A DNA stretch of 64,000 nucleotides from Shewanella sairae (GCF_023283535.1 NZ_JAKILT010000016.1:43422-107421); one strand, 5' to 3'; shown: positions 1 through 10,291, numbered from the stretch's first letter. The notes: generated by a model not told the origin, from the letters alone. Numbers and translations are program-made.

Positions 1-2
1 TT

Positions 3-2096
3 AGTTCACAAATCTTTTGGCGCAAGTTTGAAGAGATCGTTAATCAATTAGGTCCCGTCAATAGGGCCTTACTGCAAAAGCGTGAACAGATCCAACAGCA
101 AATAGATGAATGGCATCAAGGTAACGCAGGCAAACCATTTGTATTGGCAGACTATAAAGCCTTTTTAAGCGACATTGGTTACTTGGTTAAAGAGGGCGAG
201 CCCTTTGCCATTACGACTGAAAATATTGAACTGGAAATTACCTCTCAAGCGGGCCCTCAGTTAGTGGTACCGGTTAAAAATGCCCGTTTTGCACTTAATG
301 CTGCCAATGCGCGTTGGGGAAGTTTATATGACGCGCTTTATGGCACAGATGCTATTTCTGTTGCTGACGGCGCAGAGATCAGCAAAGCTTACAATCCAAT
401 CCGTGGCGCCAAAGTGATTACTTTCGCTAAAAAGCACTTAGATACCGCAGCGCCTTTAGCTGTCGGTTCTCATGCAGACGTTGGCCAATACTTTATTGAA
501 GATCAAAAGCTACAAGCTAAATTTACCGATGGTACTCAAACAGGATTACTGCATCCACAGCGATTTATCGGCTTTAATGGTGCACCAGCAAGCCCAAGTG
601 CAGTACTTCTAGTCAATAATGGATTGCATATAGAAATACAAATTGATCGCTCAAGTGTCATTGGACAAACTGACTCTGCTGGCGTTAAAGACTTATTAGT
701 AGAAGCTGCTGTCACCACCATTATGGATTGTGAGGATTCAGTCGCAGCGGTTGATGCTGAAGATAAAGTTGAGATCTATCGTAATTGGTTAGGTTTGATG
801 CAGGGTAACCTCAGCGCAAGCCTAAATAAGAACGGCAAAAAGATAACGCGTGAGCTTAACGACGACAGAGTGTATTGCGGCGCAGACGGTAACAGTATTG
901 TTTTGCCCGGACGTAGTCTACTGTTTGTGCGTAACGTAGGTCACTTGATGACTAACGATGCTGTACTGGATAAAAATGGCGATGAAGTGCCTGAGGGATT
1001 TTTGGATGGCATGGTGACGGTATTTGCGGCTATCCATGATCTAAAGGGCAATAATAACCAGCGCAGTAATAGCCGCAAAGGGTCGATAAATATTGTTAAG
1101 CCGAAAATGCACGGTCCTGAAGAAGTGGCATTTACCTGTGAGCTGTTTACCCGAATAGAAGACGCGCTCAAACTGGCACGCAATACCATCAAAGTCGGTA
1201 TTATGGATGAAGAGCGCCGCACCACAGTGAACCTGAAAGAGTGTATTCGCGCCGCGCGTGAACGGGTGGTGTTTATTAATACCGGATTTTTAGATAGAAC
1301 CGGTGATGAAATTCACACCTCGATGCTAGCGGGTCCTTTCGTTGCCAAGTCTGTGATGAAGCAACAAGCTTGGATTAAAGCTTATGAAGACTGGAATGTT
1401 GATATCGGACTTGAGTGTGGCTTACAAGGTCGTGCCCAAATAGGTAAGGGCATGTGGCCGATGCCAGATGAAATGGCGGCTATGCTAGAGCAAAAAATTG
1501 GTCACCCGAAAGCGGGCGCTAATACGGCTTGGGTGCCATCACCCAACGGCGCGGTTCTGCATTCAACCCACTATCATCAAGTGAATGTAGCTGAAGTTCA
1601 GGGGCAGTTAGCAAATAGACAACGTGCAAGTTTAGATGACTTATTAACCCTGCCTTTGATGCAAGACTCTAGCGAACTGACTCGCGAGCAAAAGCAATTT
1701 GAACTGGATAATAATGCCCAAGGTATTTTAGGTTACGTGGTGCGCTGGATTGACCAAGGCGTAGGTTGCTCAAAAGTACCGGATATTAATAACGTGGGTT
1801 TGATGGAAGATAGGGCTACTTTGCGTATTTCATCGCAATATCTTGCTAACTGGCTGCATCACGGTGTTTGTACTGAGGAAGAAGTGATGGCGTCGCTGAA
1901 AAAGATGGCATTGGTGGTTGATAAGCAAAATCAAGCTGATAGTGAATATATCAATATGGCACCGAGTTTTGAGGGTATCGCCTTTAAAGCGGCTTGCGAT
2001 CTCATCTTTAAAGGTACCGCGCAGCCATCTGGTTATACCGAGCCTTTGCTGCATGCATATCGTAAGCAGGCTAAGGAAAATGCTCACGCTACATAA
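3..2096 (+). CDS. glcB: Malate synthase G, 5' end cut by window edge
   Basis: Condenses glyoxylate with acetyl-CoA to malate in the cytoplasm (glyoxylate bypass, glycolate use). The reading frame is open back to base 3, so the visible protein is about 698 residues. By comparison with the roughly 720-residue G-type family only some 25 N-terminal residues are missing. A TTG at 144 is internal, because upstream codons still match the family (AFWRxF-like start, DEWH segment). Seen: [25 protein letters not shown], the KPKMHGP segment, GIMDEERRT with the catalytic arginine, and [12 protein letters not shown] with the catalytic aspartate. The gene is followed by a strong terminator. The G-form length and motifs rule out the shorter malate synthase A. 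Confidence 0.97.
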   Translation, partial: SSQIFWRKFEEIVNQLGPVNRALLQKREQIQQQIDEWHQGNAGKPFVLADYKAFLSDIGYLVKEGEPFAITTENIELEITSQAGPQLVVPVKNARFALNAANARWGSLYDALYGTDAISVADGAEISKAYNPIRGAKVITFAKKHLDTAAPLAVGSHADVGQYFIEDQKLQAKFTDGTQTGLLHPQRFIGFNGAPASPSAVLLVNNGLHIEIQIDRSSVIGQTDSAGVKDLLVEAAVTTIMDCEDSVAAVDAEDKVEIYRNWLGLMQGNLSASLNKNGKKITRELNDDRVYCGADGNSIVLPGRSLLFVRNVGHLMTNDAVLDKNGDEVPEGFLDGMVTVFAAIHDLKGNNNQRSNSRKGSINIVKPKMHGPEEVAFTCELFTRIEDALKLARNTIKVGIMDEERRTTVNLKECIRAARERVVFINTGFLDRTGDEIHTSMLAGPFVAKSVMKQQAWIKAYEDWNVDIGLECGLQGRAQIGKGMWPMPDEMAAMLEQKIGHPKAGANTAWVPSPNGAVLHSTHYHQVNVAEVQGQLANRQRASLDDLLTLPLMQDSSELTREQKQFELDNNAQGILGYVVRWIDQGVGCSKVPDINNVGLMEDRATLRISSQYLANWLHHGVCTEEEVMASLKKMALVVDKQNQADSEYINMAPSFEGIAFKAACDLIFKGTAQPSGYTEPLLHAYRKQAKENAHAT

Positions 2097-2154
2097 GTGA
2101 CACTCGGCTTTTATTTTAGGCGTAGCTACCCTTGATTTAGTTAACAACAATAAA

Positions 2155-2186
2155 CCGCTATGAATTCGTTTTCATAGCGGTTTTTT
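2155..2186 (+). terminator. Rho-independent terminator of glcB
   Basis: Nine-base stem ccgctatga / tcatagcgg with an 8-base loop, followed by six T. It lies 58 bases after the glcB stop. The rest of the 2097-2422 gap holds no other gene; it should contain the creB promoter, but no convincing CreB tag (TTCAC-N6-TTCAC) was seen. Confidence 0.9.
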
Positions 2187-2422
2187 ATGACTATATTAAT
2201 GAATTCGTTGTTTGGTTTCGCCTCTTGCAGCTGCAAATATACCTTTAACGATTGAGCACTGCCTAGCTTTGTTTATGCCATGTGCATTAAGATTTATAGT
2301 GGCAAGTTAATATAAGCTTTGATTTTGACCTAATTAGCACCAAGAATATGATTATTATGTCGATTTTTACGCTCGCTCTACGTTAAGCTTATTGTCCATC
2401 ATAACGATAAAAGGTTAATCAG

Positions 2423-3124
2423 TTGAGCGCTAAAGCGACGGTAGTCATTATTGAAGACGAGCCAGCCATTGCAGACAATCTCATTCATGTACTGGAAATG
2501 GATGGTTTTAATGTTCGTTGGTTTGCAACAGGTGAACAAGGTTTAGCCTATGTTGCTGGCAACAATGTTGAACTGGTCGTGCTTGATGTTGGCCTGCCTG
2601 ATGTGAACGGTTTTGAGCTTTGTAAAACCATACGAGAATTTTCTGACGTAGCGATTATCTTTTTAACCGCAAGAAATGATGAAATAGACCGGGTAGTTGG
2701 ATTAGAGATTGGCGCTGATGACTATGTGACTAAGCCATTTAGCCCACGTGAAATGCTTGCCCGCATTAAATTACGCATTAAAAAGACCGTTTCTACCCCG
2801 ATTGAAGTTGAAAACTGTAGCAGCATAGATATCACCGCCAGTCTTTTGCAATCAGCCAATTACGACTACTGCGTTAATGGTCAGATGATCGGTTTAACTG
2901 CAGTTGAATTCAAAATCCTTGATAAGCTTATTAACAGCAATGCAAATGTATTAAGCCGCGAGCAGTTGCTGCTTGCTGCAGATATCGCACCTTCTGCTTC
3001 CTATGAACGTAACGTCGATTCCCATATCAAAGCCATTCGCAATAAACTGAGATCTTATGGTTTGGACGATTTGATCAAGACTAAACGCGGATTTGGCTAC
3101 TTTTATTCTGAGAGTTCACTTTAA
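2423..3124 (+). CDS. creB: CreB-type response regulator
   Basis: DNA-binding response regulator of the carbon-source-responsive CreBC system (OmpR/PhoB family, 233 residues). The receiver domain (about 1-120) has the acidic pair E11-D12, phospho-acceptor D55 in LVVLDVGLPD, T82 and K104 in GADDYVTKPF. The C-terminal winged helix (about 135-230) ends in the KTKRGFGYFY turn. It starts with TTG; AAGG lies 8 bases upstream and no in-frame ATG fits better. Its stop overlaps the creC start (TAATG), so the two are translationally coupled. Assignment rests on sequence plus the following CreC- and CreD-like genes. Confidence 0.9.
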   Translation: MSAKATVVIIEDEPAIADNLIHVLEMDGFNVRWFATGEQGLAYVAGNNVELVVLDVGLPDVNGFELCKTIREFSDVAIIFLTARNDEIDRVVGLEIGADDYVTKPFSPREMLARIKLRIKKTVSTPIEVENCSSIDITASLLQSANYDYCVNGQMIGLTAVEFKILDKLINSNANVLSREQLLLAADIAPSASYERNVDSHIKAIRNKLRSYGLDDLIKTKRGFGYFYSESSL

Positions 3125-4596
3125 TGACTCGTTGGCCAAAAATCCCATTAGGGCTAAGACTCTTCTCTTTGTACTTTATCTTGGTCGGGATCACTGCTTA
3201 CATGGTGAGCACCACTGTTATACAAGAGCTTAAGCCTACGGTTCGGCAAACGACGGAAGAGACGCTTATCGATATGGCTAACCTGTTAGCCGTTCTGGCA
3301 GAAGAAGAGGTTGCCAATGACCGAATTTCTGAAAGCCGGTTCTCTAAGTTACTTGCGGCTTACGGGCAGCGAGAGCCACAAGCGCGTAGATGGGAGCTGG
3401 GTAAAAAAGCGCTCAACCACCGGATTTATATTACCGATAAAAACGGCATAGTGATTGCCGACTCTTGGCAACAAGATGTGGGCGAAGACTATTCACAATG
3501 GAATGATGTGTACCTTACCTTGCGAGGCCAATACGGTGCACGCAGTACCACCGAGGATCCAAACGATCCCTTATCCACTGTGATGCATGTAGCAGCACCC
3601 ATCTACCATAACAATATGATTATCGGCAGCGTCACAGTGGCAAAAGCCAATCGCTCAGTTCAGCCCTATATTGATCTCTCAAAGCGCAATGTGTTGTATT
3701 GGATGGTATTGATGAGTGGCTTAGTACTGATTGCGGGTGCCTTGTTTTCATGGCGGATCCATTCAGCGCTGCATAAACTGGAAAACTACGCTGATAAAAT
3801 GGGCCGCGGTCAAAAAGTGGTTAAACCGACATTCCGCGTTTTTTACGAATATGCCAATTTAAGTCATGCATTAGAAAAGATGCGCGAGCAAATAGATGGT
3901 AAAAAGTATGTGGAGCAATATGTCGAAACGCTCACCCATGAACTGAAAAGCCCACTATCCGCGATAAAAGGTGCTAGCGAAATTCTGCAAACACCATTAT
4001 CAACCGATAAAGTGCACCGTTTCTCGGCTAATATTGAGCGAGAAGCTGACCGCATGCAGTCTTTAATCGATAAACTTTTAGAGTTAGCCCGCTTAGAGAA
4101 ACGGCCACAATTAGATACTTTGGCGCCGATTAATCTTATCGATATGGTTAACCAGATTAACCTCGCTTCAGAAGTGCGTTTTGTCAATAAATCAGTGACA
4201 TGCCTATTTGATTGCACCTTATCTCAGGAAAAAATCAGTGATTCCTCTGTACTTGGCGACAGCTTCCTATTTAAACAAGCACTGTTTAACTTGATGGATA
4301 ACGCGATAGATTTTGTCGAACCAAACGGAACTATTGAGTGGTCACTATTACCTGTGAAAGATGGTTTTGAGCTGGCTATATATAATACCGGCCCGCATAT
4401 TCCTGATTACGCTATGGCACGCATTATTGAACGTTTCTATTCATTGCCGCGTAAAAGTGGGGTTAAAAGTACCGGTTTAGGGCTTAATTTTGTCGAACAG
4501 GTGGTCAAACTGCATCATGGCACACTCAATATAGAAAATGTTCAGCAAGGCGTAAAAGTCACCGTTATATTGCCTTTAACTGCAAACTCCATCTAA
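3124..4596 (+). CDS. creC: CreC-type sensor histidine kinase
   Basis: Inner-membrane sensor kinase, 490 residues, partner of CreB. Visible order: first membrane helix (about 10-32), periplasmic sensor (about 33-187, cache-like), second helix (188-210), HAMP-like linker, dimerisation/phospho-acceptor helix with H272 in THELKSPLSAIKG, then the ATPase domain with the N box (LFNLMDNAIDFV) and the G box (STGLGLNFVEQV). In enterobacteria CreC responds to growth on fermentation products or carbon shifts; the ligand here cannot be read from sequence. It shares one base with creB. Confidence 0.9.
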   Translation: MTRWPKIPLGLRLFSLYFILVGITAYMVSTTVIQELKPTVRQTTEETLIDMANLLAVLAEEEVANDRISESRFSKLLAAYGQREPQARRWELGKKALNHRIYITDKNGIVIADSWQQDVGEDYSQWNDVYLTLRGQYGARSTTEDPNDPLSTVMHVAAPIYHNNMIIGSVTVAKANRSVQPYIDLSKRNVLYWMVLMSGLVLIAGALFSWRIHSALHKLENYADKMGRGQKVVKPTFRVFYEYANLSHALEKMREQIDGKKYVEQYVETLTHELKSPLSAIKGASEILQTPLSTDKVHRFSANIEREADRMQSLIDKLLELARLEKRPQLDTLAPINLIDMVNQINLASEVRFVNKSVTCLFDCTLSQEKISDSSVLGDSFLFKQALFNLMDNAIDFVEPNGTIEWSLLPVKDGFELAIYNTGPHIPDYAMARIIERFYSLPRKSGVKSTGLGLNFVEQVVKLHHGTLNIENVQQGVKVTVILPLTANSI

Positions 4597-4619
4597 TCTC
4601 CACATTCACTCCATTTAAT

Positions 4620-4661
4620 CTCCAATTGTTGATTTTAAAATACAGTCATCAACAGTTGGAG
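4620..4661 (+). promoter_or_regulatory. Inverted repeat in the creD leader
   Basis: Fourteen-base arms 4620-4633 (CTCCAATTGTTGAT) and 4648-4661 (ATCAACAGTTGGAG) pair at 13 of 14 positions around a 14-base spacer. The right arm ends in GGAG, the likely ribosome-binding site of creD (TTG start at 4670). There is no T run, so it is not a standard terminator. It may be a protein operator or an RNA hairpin masking the ribosome site. Function is inferred. Confidence 0.55.
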
Positions 4662-4669
4662 AATTACTT

Positions 4670-6067
4670 TTGAAAAATATACTTAATAATCAGACCGTAG
4701 CTAAATTTGGTTTTGTACTTTTGCTTTTTGTATTACTGCAGATCCCTTTATCTATGGTGAGTAACTTGATCTCAGAGCGCTCATATCGATTAGAAGAAGT
4801 ACGAAACGAAATAGCCCGCAGTAGCACAGGTGAACAAAGGATTATTGGGCCTTTCATTAGCGTGAATTATACTGAAATGGTTAATCATGAAGGCAAACAG
4901 TATTTTACAGAGCACCATCAATACATTTTACCAGAAACCTTTGATTTCAATGCTGATCTGGAAAGCTATGCTAAATATCGGGGGATCTATCAAGCGCGGC
5001 TTTATAAAGCAGATAGTCGGCTATCGGGTACGTTTGACTTAAGCCCTTTAACACAGATTGCCGCAGATAAGATAAACAGTGTGTCGATGGTGGTGGGGGT
5101 TAGTGATAGTCGGGGCCTAATTAAGCTCAATAATATGACATTGGACGGCAAAAGTATTGAAATCCAGCCAGGCACCGGACTCAATCAATTTGCCCAAGGT
5201 TTTCACACTAAGCTTGATTTAAGCCAACTGTTAACCCTGAGTGACAGACCGTTTAACAGACGTTTAGCTGATACTAAGCTGCAGCCACTAACTTTTGATT
5301 TTAATTTTTTATTGCAAGGCATGGAGTCGATACAAGTTAGCCCAATCGGTAAAGTTTCTAATGTTGAAATGAGCTCTGTTTGGCCGCATCCGAGTTTTAC
5401 AGGGGATTTTCTACCGATTTCATCTGATATTTCTGATAAAGGCTTTAACGCCCAATGGGCTAGTAACAACTTTTCTTCCAATATTAGCCAGCTGTTTGAG
5501 CAATGCATGACAAATTCTGGCGCTTGCGCCGATCTAGACCGTAGGCTGATGGGCGTTGATTTAATAGAGCCGGTTGATCATTACCTTAAATCCCATCGCG
5601 CTGTTAATTATTCACTATTGGTCATTACTTTAGTTTTTGCCAGCTTCTTTTTGCTTGAGTTGTTTCAAGCACGGCTAATGCACCCAGTACAGTACGGTTT
5701 TGTAGGTTTAGCGTTAGCCTTGTTTTATCTATTACTGATCTCTTTAAGTGAACACCTTGGCTTTAATTGGGCTTATATTTTGTCTGCCATTGCCTCAACG
5801 GTTTTGCTGAGTATTTATGTCGGTGGCATGTTAGCAAACACAAAACAGGGCAAGCTGTTTGGGCTCTGCTTAATCGGGCTTTATGGTTTGTTGTTTGGAT
5901 TGCTACAAGCTGAAAGCTATGCCTTGTTGATGGGAAGTCTATTGTGCTTTGCGATTTTGAGTTTGTTGATGCTACTGACTCGACATGTTGATTGGTATGC
6001 AAAAAACGCAGAGCACTCAGTTATAAACAAAGACCTTCCGGCGAAGCTTGATAATGACAGTCAATAA
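4670..6067 (+). CDS. creD: CreD family inner membrane protein
   Basis: Inner membrane protein of the CreD family (465 residues; E. coli form about 450). One N-terminal membrane helix (about 12-34) is followed by a large periplasmic domain with family signatures such as GPFISV, WPHPSF.GDFLP and GFNAQW, then a bundle of about five to six helices from about residue 315 to 440. CreD is the classic CreB target, and in some species affects colicin or beta-lactam responses; its molecular activity is unknown. The start is TTG with GGAG 8 bases upstream. A 73-base gap with an inverted repeat separates it from creC, suggesting separate control. Confidence 0.9.
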   Translation: MKNILNNQTVAKFGFVLLLFVLLQIPLSMVSNLISERSYRLEEVRNEIARSSTGEQRIIGPFISVNYTEMVNHEGKQYFTEHHQYILPETFDFNADLESYAKYRGIYQARLYKADSRLSGTFDLSPLTQIAADKINSVSMVVGVSDSRGLIKLNNMTLDGKSIEIQPGTGLNQFAQGFHTKLDLSQLLTLSDRPFNRRLADTKLQPLTFDFNFLLQGMESIQVSPIGKVSNVEMSSVWPHPSFTGDFLPISSDISDKGFNAQWASNNFSSNISQLFEQCMTNSGACADLDRRLMGVDLIEPVDHYLKSHRAVNYSLLVITLVFASFFLLELFQARLMHPVQYGFVGLALALFYLLLISLSEHLGFNWAYILSAIASTVLLSIYVGGMLANTKQGKLFGLCLIGLYGLLFGLLQAESYALLMGSLLCFAILSLLMLLTRHVDWYAKNAEHSVINKDLPAKLDNDSQ

Positions 6068-6509
6068 GATGCTGGTTAGCAGCATAAATGATAAACCGCT
6101 CGCGGTAAGCGAGTGTTACTTTGGCTTCAACCCTGTAAAGGCATTAATAAGCTTAAGTCTGTTATTCGTGCTGGTGTTTATTGCAGTCTTTGTTCGAGAT
6201 ACGTTTATTAGACCGATACTCGGAGATGTGCTGGTCGTGGTGTGGTTATATTATTTACTGGCGAGCTTTTTAATCCTTAGACCTTGGACGATAATCTTGA
6301 TGACGTTATCAATAGCTTTTAGTGTTGAGTTTGCCCAATACATTAAAGTACCTAAGTTACTTGGGATAGAACCTGGCTCTGTAATAGGTACCATTATGGG
6401 CGCGACCTTTGATTGGCTAGACTTAATCGCTTACATAACCGGGGCTGTTTTATGTATGGTGATTGAGCGAGTATTTAGCCGGAAAGTTACGTTCAAAACG
6501 TGTCGCTAA
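6054..6509 (+). CDS. DUF2809 family membrane protein
   Basis: Small integral membrane protein (about 151 residues) with four or so hydrophobic helices and the segment SVEFAQYIKVPKLLG, which I recognise as typical of the DUF2809 family. Function is unknown. Three starts are possible: TTG 6048, ATG 6054 and ATG 6069, none with a strong ribosome site. ATG 6054 overlaps the end of creD by 14 bases, which suggests coupling to the cre operon. It ends before a bidirectional terminator. Confidence 0.72.
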   Translation: MTVNKMLVSSINDKPLAVSECYFGFNPVKALISLSLLFVLVFIAVFVRDTFIRPILGDVLVVVWLYYLLASFLILRPWTIILMTLSIAFSVEFAQYIKVPKLLGIEPGSVIGTIMGATFDWLDLIAYITGAVLCMVIERVFSRKVTFKTCR

Positions 6510-6567
6510 ACACAACGCGCAAAAACTGAGCGGTAAAAAAACTGATAGTACTCATCAGTATAAAGAT

Positions 6568-6595
6568 AAAACCTAGCCAATATTGGCTAGGTTTT
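6568..6595. terminator. Bidirectional terminator between the DUF2809 gene and adhE
   Basis: A-rich/T-rich flanked hairpin: aaaacctagcca pairs with tggctaggtttt around a short loop. The A run upstream and T run downstream let it serve both converging transcripts. Confidence 0.88.
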
Positions 6596-6633
6596 ATCCG
6601 TTTAAGAGGCAATTCAATTAGCAGTACTGAGTA

Positions 6634-9249
6634 CTACTCATCGCGGTAATCATTGCCATAGTAGCTTGCTAACAAGACTTGCTTAAGCTCGGCAATGAGC
6701 GGGTATCTAGGGTTCGCCCCGGTGCATTGGTCATCGAAAGCATCTTCAGCTAACTCGTCGAGTTTGGCAATAAAATCGGCCTCGTTGACCCCCGCTGCTT
6801 GGATTGAGCATGGAATGCCAATCGTCTCCTTGAGCTCATCAATTTTTTTAATGAGCGCTTCGACTTTTTCTTCATCAGTAATGCCTTCGCCTATCGCGTC
6901 TTCCAGTTTTAAATATTCAGCAATCTTTGCGTAGCGGCAAAGTGCTTTCGGTCTATCATATTGACTAAATGCGGCCTGCTTGGTCGGCATGTCTGTCGCG
7001 TTAAAGCGGATCACATTGCTGATCAGTAGAGCATTCGCTAAACCATGAGCGAGGTGAAACTCAGCCCCTAGCTTGTGTGCCATTGAATGGCAAATACCTA
7101 AAAAGGCATTAGCAAATGCGATACCCGCAATGGTTGCGCCGTTATGAACCTTTTCTCTCGCGACTGGAGCATTGGCACCATGCTCATAGGCATCGGGCAA
7201 GTGGGTAAATAACAAGTCTAGCGCTTGCAGCGCCTGTCCATCACTATATTCGTTAGCCATTACGCTCACATAGGCTTCTAATGCATGAGTGACTGCATCA
7301 ATGCCGCCAAAAGCGGTCAGTGACTTTGGCATGTCCATCACCAGATTTGGGTCGACAATGGCCATGTTTGGCGTTAGCTCATAATCGGCGATAGGGTACT
7401 TCATACCCGTTTGTTCATCTGTGACTACGGCAAATGGCGTCACTTCCGAGCCTGTACCAGAGGTCGTTGGGATAGCCACCATTTTGGCTTTTTTACCGAG
7501 TTTAGGAAATTTGTAAATCCGCTTAGTGATATCCATAAAGCGCAGGGCTAAATCGGCAAAATCAACATCGGGATGTTCATACATGACCCAGATGATTTTT
7601 GCCGCATCCATAGGTGAGCCACCCCCGAGCGCTATAATCACATCCGGTTGAAAGCTGTGTGCTACTTTAGCGCCTTGCTTAACAATATGCATGGTTGGGT
7701 CAGCTTCGACTTCATAAAAGACTTCAGTCTCTAACCCTTGGGACTTGAGGATTTTAATGGTTTCATCGCAGTAACCATTATTGAACAAGTACTTGTCGGT
7801 AACGATGAGCGCCCGTTTTTTATCGCTTAACTCCTCTAGTGCGATAGGTAAGCTGCCACGGCGGAAATAAATAGAAGAGGGAAGTTTATGCCACAACATA
7901 TTTTCAGCTCGCTTAGCGACGGTCTTCTTGTTGATAAGATGACTTGGGCCGACATTTTCAGAAATTGAGTTACCGCCCCATGAACCACAGCCTAAAGTGA
8001 GCGACGGCGCTAACTTAAAGTTATACAAATCGCCAATACCGCCCTGAGATGCAGGCGTATTAATTAAGATCCTGGCGGTTTTCATTCTAAAGCCAAATGC
8101 TTTAACTCTGTATGTTTGGGTATCTTGGTCGGTGTACAAACCTGAGGTATGGCCAATGCCGCCTAAGGTCACCAGTGCTTCAGCTTTATCGACCGCATCT
8201 TCAAAATCACTGGCGCGATACATTGCAAGTAGTGGGGACAGTTTTTCATGGGCAAACGCTTCTGCGTTATCGATATCAGTCACTTCGCCTATCAAAACTT
8301 TGGTCGAGCGATGGACGGTTATTCCTGCCATTTCAGCTATTTTAGCTGCACTTTGTCCGACGATGTCTGCATTTAGTCCGCCATCTTTTATAATCACAGA
8401 CTGCATCGCTTTGGTTTCAGTTGGATTTAAAACGTAACCGCCATGGCTGGCGAAGCGCTGTTTTACAATATCGTAGATCTCATCAACCACGACAACGGCT
8501 TGTTCAGAGGCACAAACCACTCCGTTATCGAAGGTTTTTGACATCAATATTGAGCTTACTGCGCGTTTAATATCGGCGGTTTCATCTATGACAATCGGTG
8601 TATTACCGGCGCCAACACCAATGGCAGGTTTACCTGAAGAGTAGGCGGCTTTAACCATACCTGGGCCACCCGTTGCCAAGATCAGGTTAATGTCCTTGTG
8701 GGTCATTAACTGATTTGAAAGCGCGACTGAAGGTTCATCAATCCAACCAATAATATCTTTGGGCGCGCCAGCAGCAACTGCAGCTTCAAGCACAATACGT
8801 GCAGCCATAGTGGTTGACTCTTTTGCCCTTGGGTGGGGCGAGAATATAATGCCGTTACGGGTTTTAAGGCTAATCAGAGCTTTAAATATTGCTGTTGATG
8901 TTGGATTGGTCGTCGGAACAATACCGCAGATGATGCCAACGGGTTCGGCGATGGTAATCGTACCAAAAGTAGGGTCTTCAGCAAGAATACCGCAGGTCTT
9001 TTCATCTTTATATTTATTGTAAATATACTCAGAGGCAAAGTGATTCTTAATCACTTTATCTTCTATGACGCCCATGCGGGTTTCATTGGCAGCGACTTTT
9101 GCTAATGCTATGCGTGCGTCCGCAGCGGCGAGTGCTGCAGCGCGAAAAATGGTGTCGACTTGTTGTTGAGAGTAATTGGCAAATATTTGCTGGGCAGCCT
9201 TTACTCTCTCTATCAGCAGGTTGAGTTCTTGCTCATTTGATATTGTCAT
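6634..9249 (-). CDS. adhE: Bifunctional acetaldehyde/alcohol dehydrogenase AdhE
   Basis: Converts acetyl-CoA to acetaldehyde and then ethanol during fermentation; cytoplasmic, forms spirosome filaments in known relatives. 871 residues. The N-terminal CoA-acylating aldehyde dehydrogenase half has catalytic C246 in FDNGVVCASEQ and the TGGPGMVKAAY nucleotide segment. The C-terminal iron-dependent alcohol dehydrogenase half (from about 450) has GGGSPMDAAK, SGTGSEVTPFAV and metal-ligand histidines in GICHSMAHKLGAEFHLAHG. It is divergent from the MarC-family gene, the same neighbour as E. coli ychE. The 329-base gap between them should hold both promoters; no FNR, Fnr-like or other named site was convincing there. 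Confidence 0.97.
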   Translation of the reverse strand: MTISNEQELNLLIERVKAAQQIFANYSQQQVDTIFRAAALAAADARIALAKVAANETRMGVIEDKVIKNHFASEYIYNKYKDEKTCGILAEDPTFGTITIAEPVGIICGIVPTTNPTSTAIFKALISLKTRNGIIFSPHPRAKESTTMAARIVLEAAVAAGAPKDIIGWIDEPSVALSNQLMTHKDINLILATGGPGMVKAAYSSGKPAIGVGAGNTPIVIDETADIKRAVSSILMSKTFDNGVVCASEQAVVVVDEIYDIVKQRFASHGGYVLNPTETKAMQSVIIKDGGLNADIVGQSAAKIAEMAGITVHRSTKVLIGEVTDIDNAEAFAHEKLSPLLAMYRASDFEDAVDKAEALVTLGGIGHTSGLYTDQDTQTYRVKAFGFRMKTARILINTPASQGGIGDLYNFKLAPSLTLGCGSWGGNSISENVGPSHLINKKTVAKRAENMLWHKLPSSIYFRRGSLPIALEELSDKKRALIVTDKYLFNNGYCDETIKILKSQGLETEVFYEVEADPTMHIVKQGAKVAHSFQPDVIIALGGGSPMDAAKIIWVMYEHPDVDFADLALRFMDITKRIYKFPKLGKKAKMVAIPTTSGTGSEVTPFAVVTDEQTGMKYPIADYELTPNMAIVDPNLVMDMPKSLTAFGGIDAVTHALEAYVSVMANEYSDGQALQALDLLFTHLPDAYEHGANAPVAREKVHNGATIAGIAFANAFLGICHSMAHKLGAEFHLAHGLANALLISNVIRFNATDMPTKQAAFSQYDRPKALCRYAKIAEYLKLEDAIGEGITDEEKVEALIKKIDELKETIGIPCSIQAAGVNEADFIAKLDELAEDAFDDQCTGANPRYPLIAELKQVLLASYYGNDYRDE

Positions 9250-9578
9250 AATCGCAATCCTGAAAAAATTTAGCCAAACCGCGCTTGGCTAAATATTCTC
9301 CGGTGCTCTAGACTTCACTTTATGAATAAAAATTACACTTATCAAGGTCATTCTGCAGTGACTAAGACCACATTTTCAACGAGAACTGTAATTTTATAAC
9401 GATTATAACTTAAGGATGTTGCGGTTTAACGTCAATGTAAAGCGAGTGCAGCAAAACTATTATTCAAAGTTGTGATTTAGGATAGAAAATCTCATTTTTT
9501 GTTTTAAGGGTCATGAGTTAGAGTAGCGCCACATTTTTAATGAACAAATAACGCCTTGGGCGCGTTGAGGGTAAGACG

Positions 9579-10202
9579 TTGGATTTAACACTCTACGTTA
9601 AATTTTTTCTCGGCTTAGTTGCGATAATTAATCCATTTGGATTGTTACCAGTTTTTGTGAGCTTAACCAGTCACCAAACCGAAGTTGAGCGTAACCATAC
9701 GGGTAAAGTTGCAAACTTTGCTGTGGTAGTGATTTTGTTGGTAACGATCTTTGCTGGCCAACATATCTTGAACATGTTTAGTATCTCGCTGTCGGCTTTT
9801 AGAATTGCAGGCGGTACACTTATCGCGATTATTGCGATGTCGATGTTGCAAGGTAAGTTAGGTGAAGTAAAACGCAACAAAGAAGAATACCGAGAAGCCT
9901 CGGGTATGGAATCTGTCGCGGTTGTGCCATTAGCCTTGCCGTTAATGGCAGGTCCCGGTGCAATTAGTTCGGTTATCGTTTCAGCTGCTGAGCATAATAG
10001 CTTTGAAAACTTAATCGGCATGTCGATTACAGTGATCTTGTTTGGACTGCTTAGCTTTACTTTATTTAGAATGGCGCCAATTATCTTTAAGATCTTAGGT
10101 AACACAGGCATTAACGTGATCACCCGTTTAATGGGTCTATTGATGCTGTCTATCGGTATCGAAGTGATTGCAGCCGGTGTAAAAGGCTTCTTCCCAGGAT
10201 AA
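9579..10202 (+). CDS. ychE: MarC/YchE family membrane protein
   Basis: MarC-family integral membrane protein, 207 residues, about six helices. Seen: AIINPFGLLPVFVSLT near the N-terminus, AFRIAGGTLIAIIAM, and AVVPLALPLMAGPGAIS, all family signatures. Its transported substrate, if any, is unknown. It starts at TTG with GAGGG about 8 bases upstream. It lies divergently next to adhE, matching the adhE-ychE arrangement of E. coli, which supports the YchE subgroup over other MarC paralogues. Confidence 0.88.
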   Translation: MDLTLYVKFFLGLVAIINPFGLLPVFVSLTSHQTEVERNHTGKVANFAVVVILLVTIFAGQHILNMFSISLSAFRIAGGTLIAIIAMSMLQGKLGEVKRNKEEYREASGMESVAVVPLALPLMAGPGAISSVIVSAAEHNSFENLIGMSITVILFGLLSFTLFRMAPIIFKILGNTGINVITRLMGLLMLSIGIEVIAAGVKGFFPG

Positions 10203-10241
10203 CTAACTTGTACTGATTGGATTGCTGCTTTAAAGCACAGT

Positions 10242-10270
10242 AAAAAGGCACTCAAACGAGTGCCTTTTTT
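10242..10270. terminator. Terminator between ychE and dgt
   Basis: Hairpin aaaaaggcactc / gagtgcctttttt with a 4-base loop, an A run before and a T run after. It can end both the ychE transcript and the converging dgt transcript. Confidence 0.9.
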
Positions 10271-10291
10271 AGTTGTATTAAAATGAGCCCA

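Noticed and set aside
1830..2150. 106-codon minus-strand frame antisense to the end of glcB
   Set aside because: Runs opposite a clear conserved gene and has no recognisable domain; a shadow.
2187..2422. CreB tag upstream of creB
   Set aside because: No TTCAC-N6-TTCAC pair found; a single TTCAC at 4605 before creD is also unpaired.
9671..10255. 194-codon minus-strand frame opposite ychE
   Set aside because: Fully antisense to the MarC-family gene; composition reflects the hydrophobic codons read in reverse.
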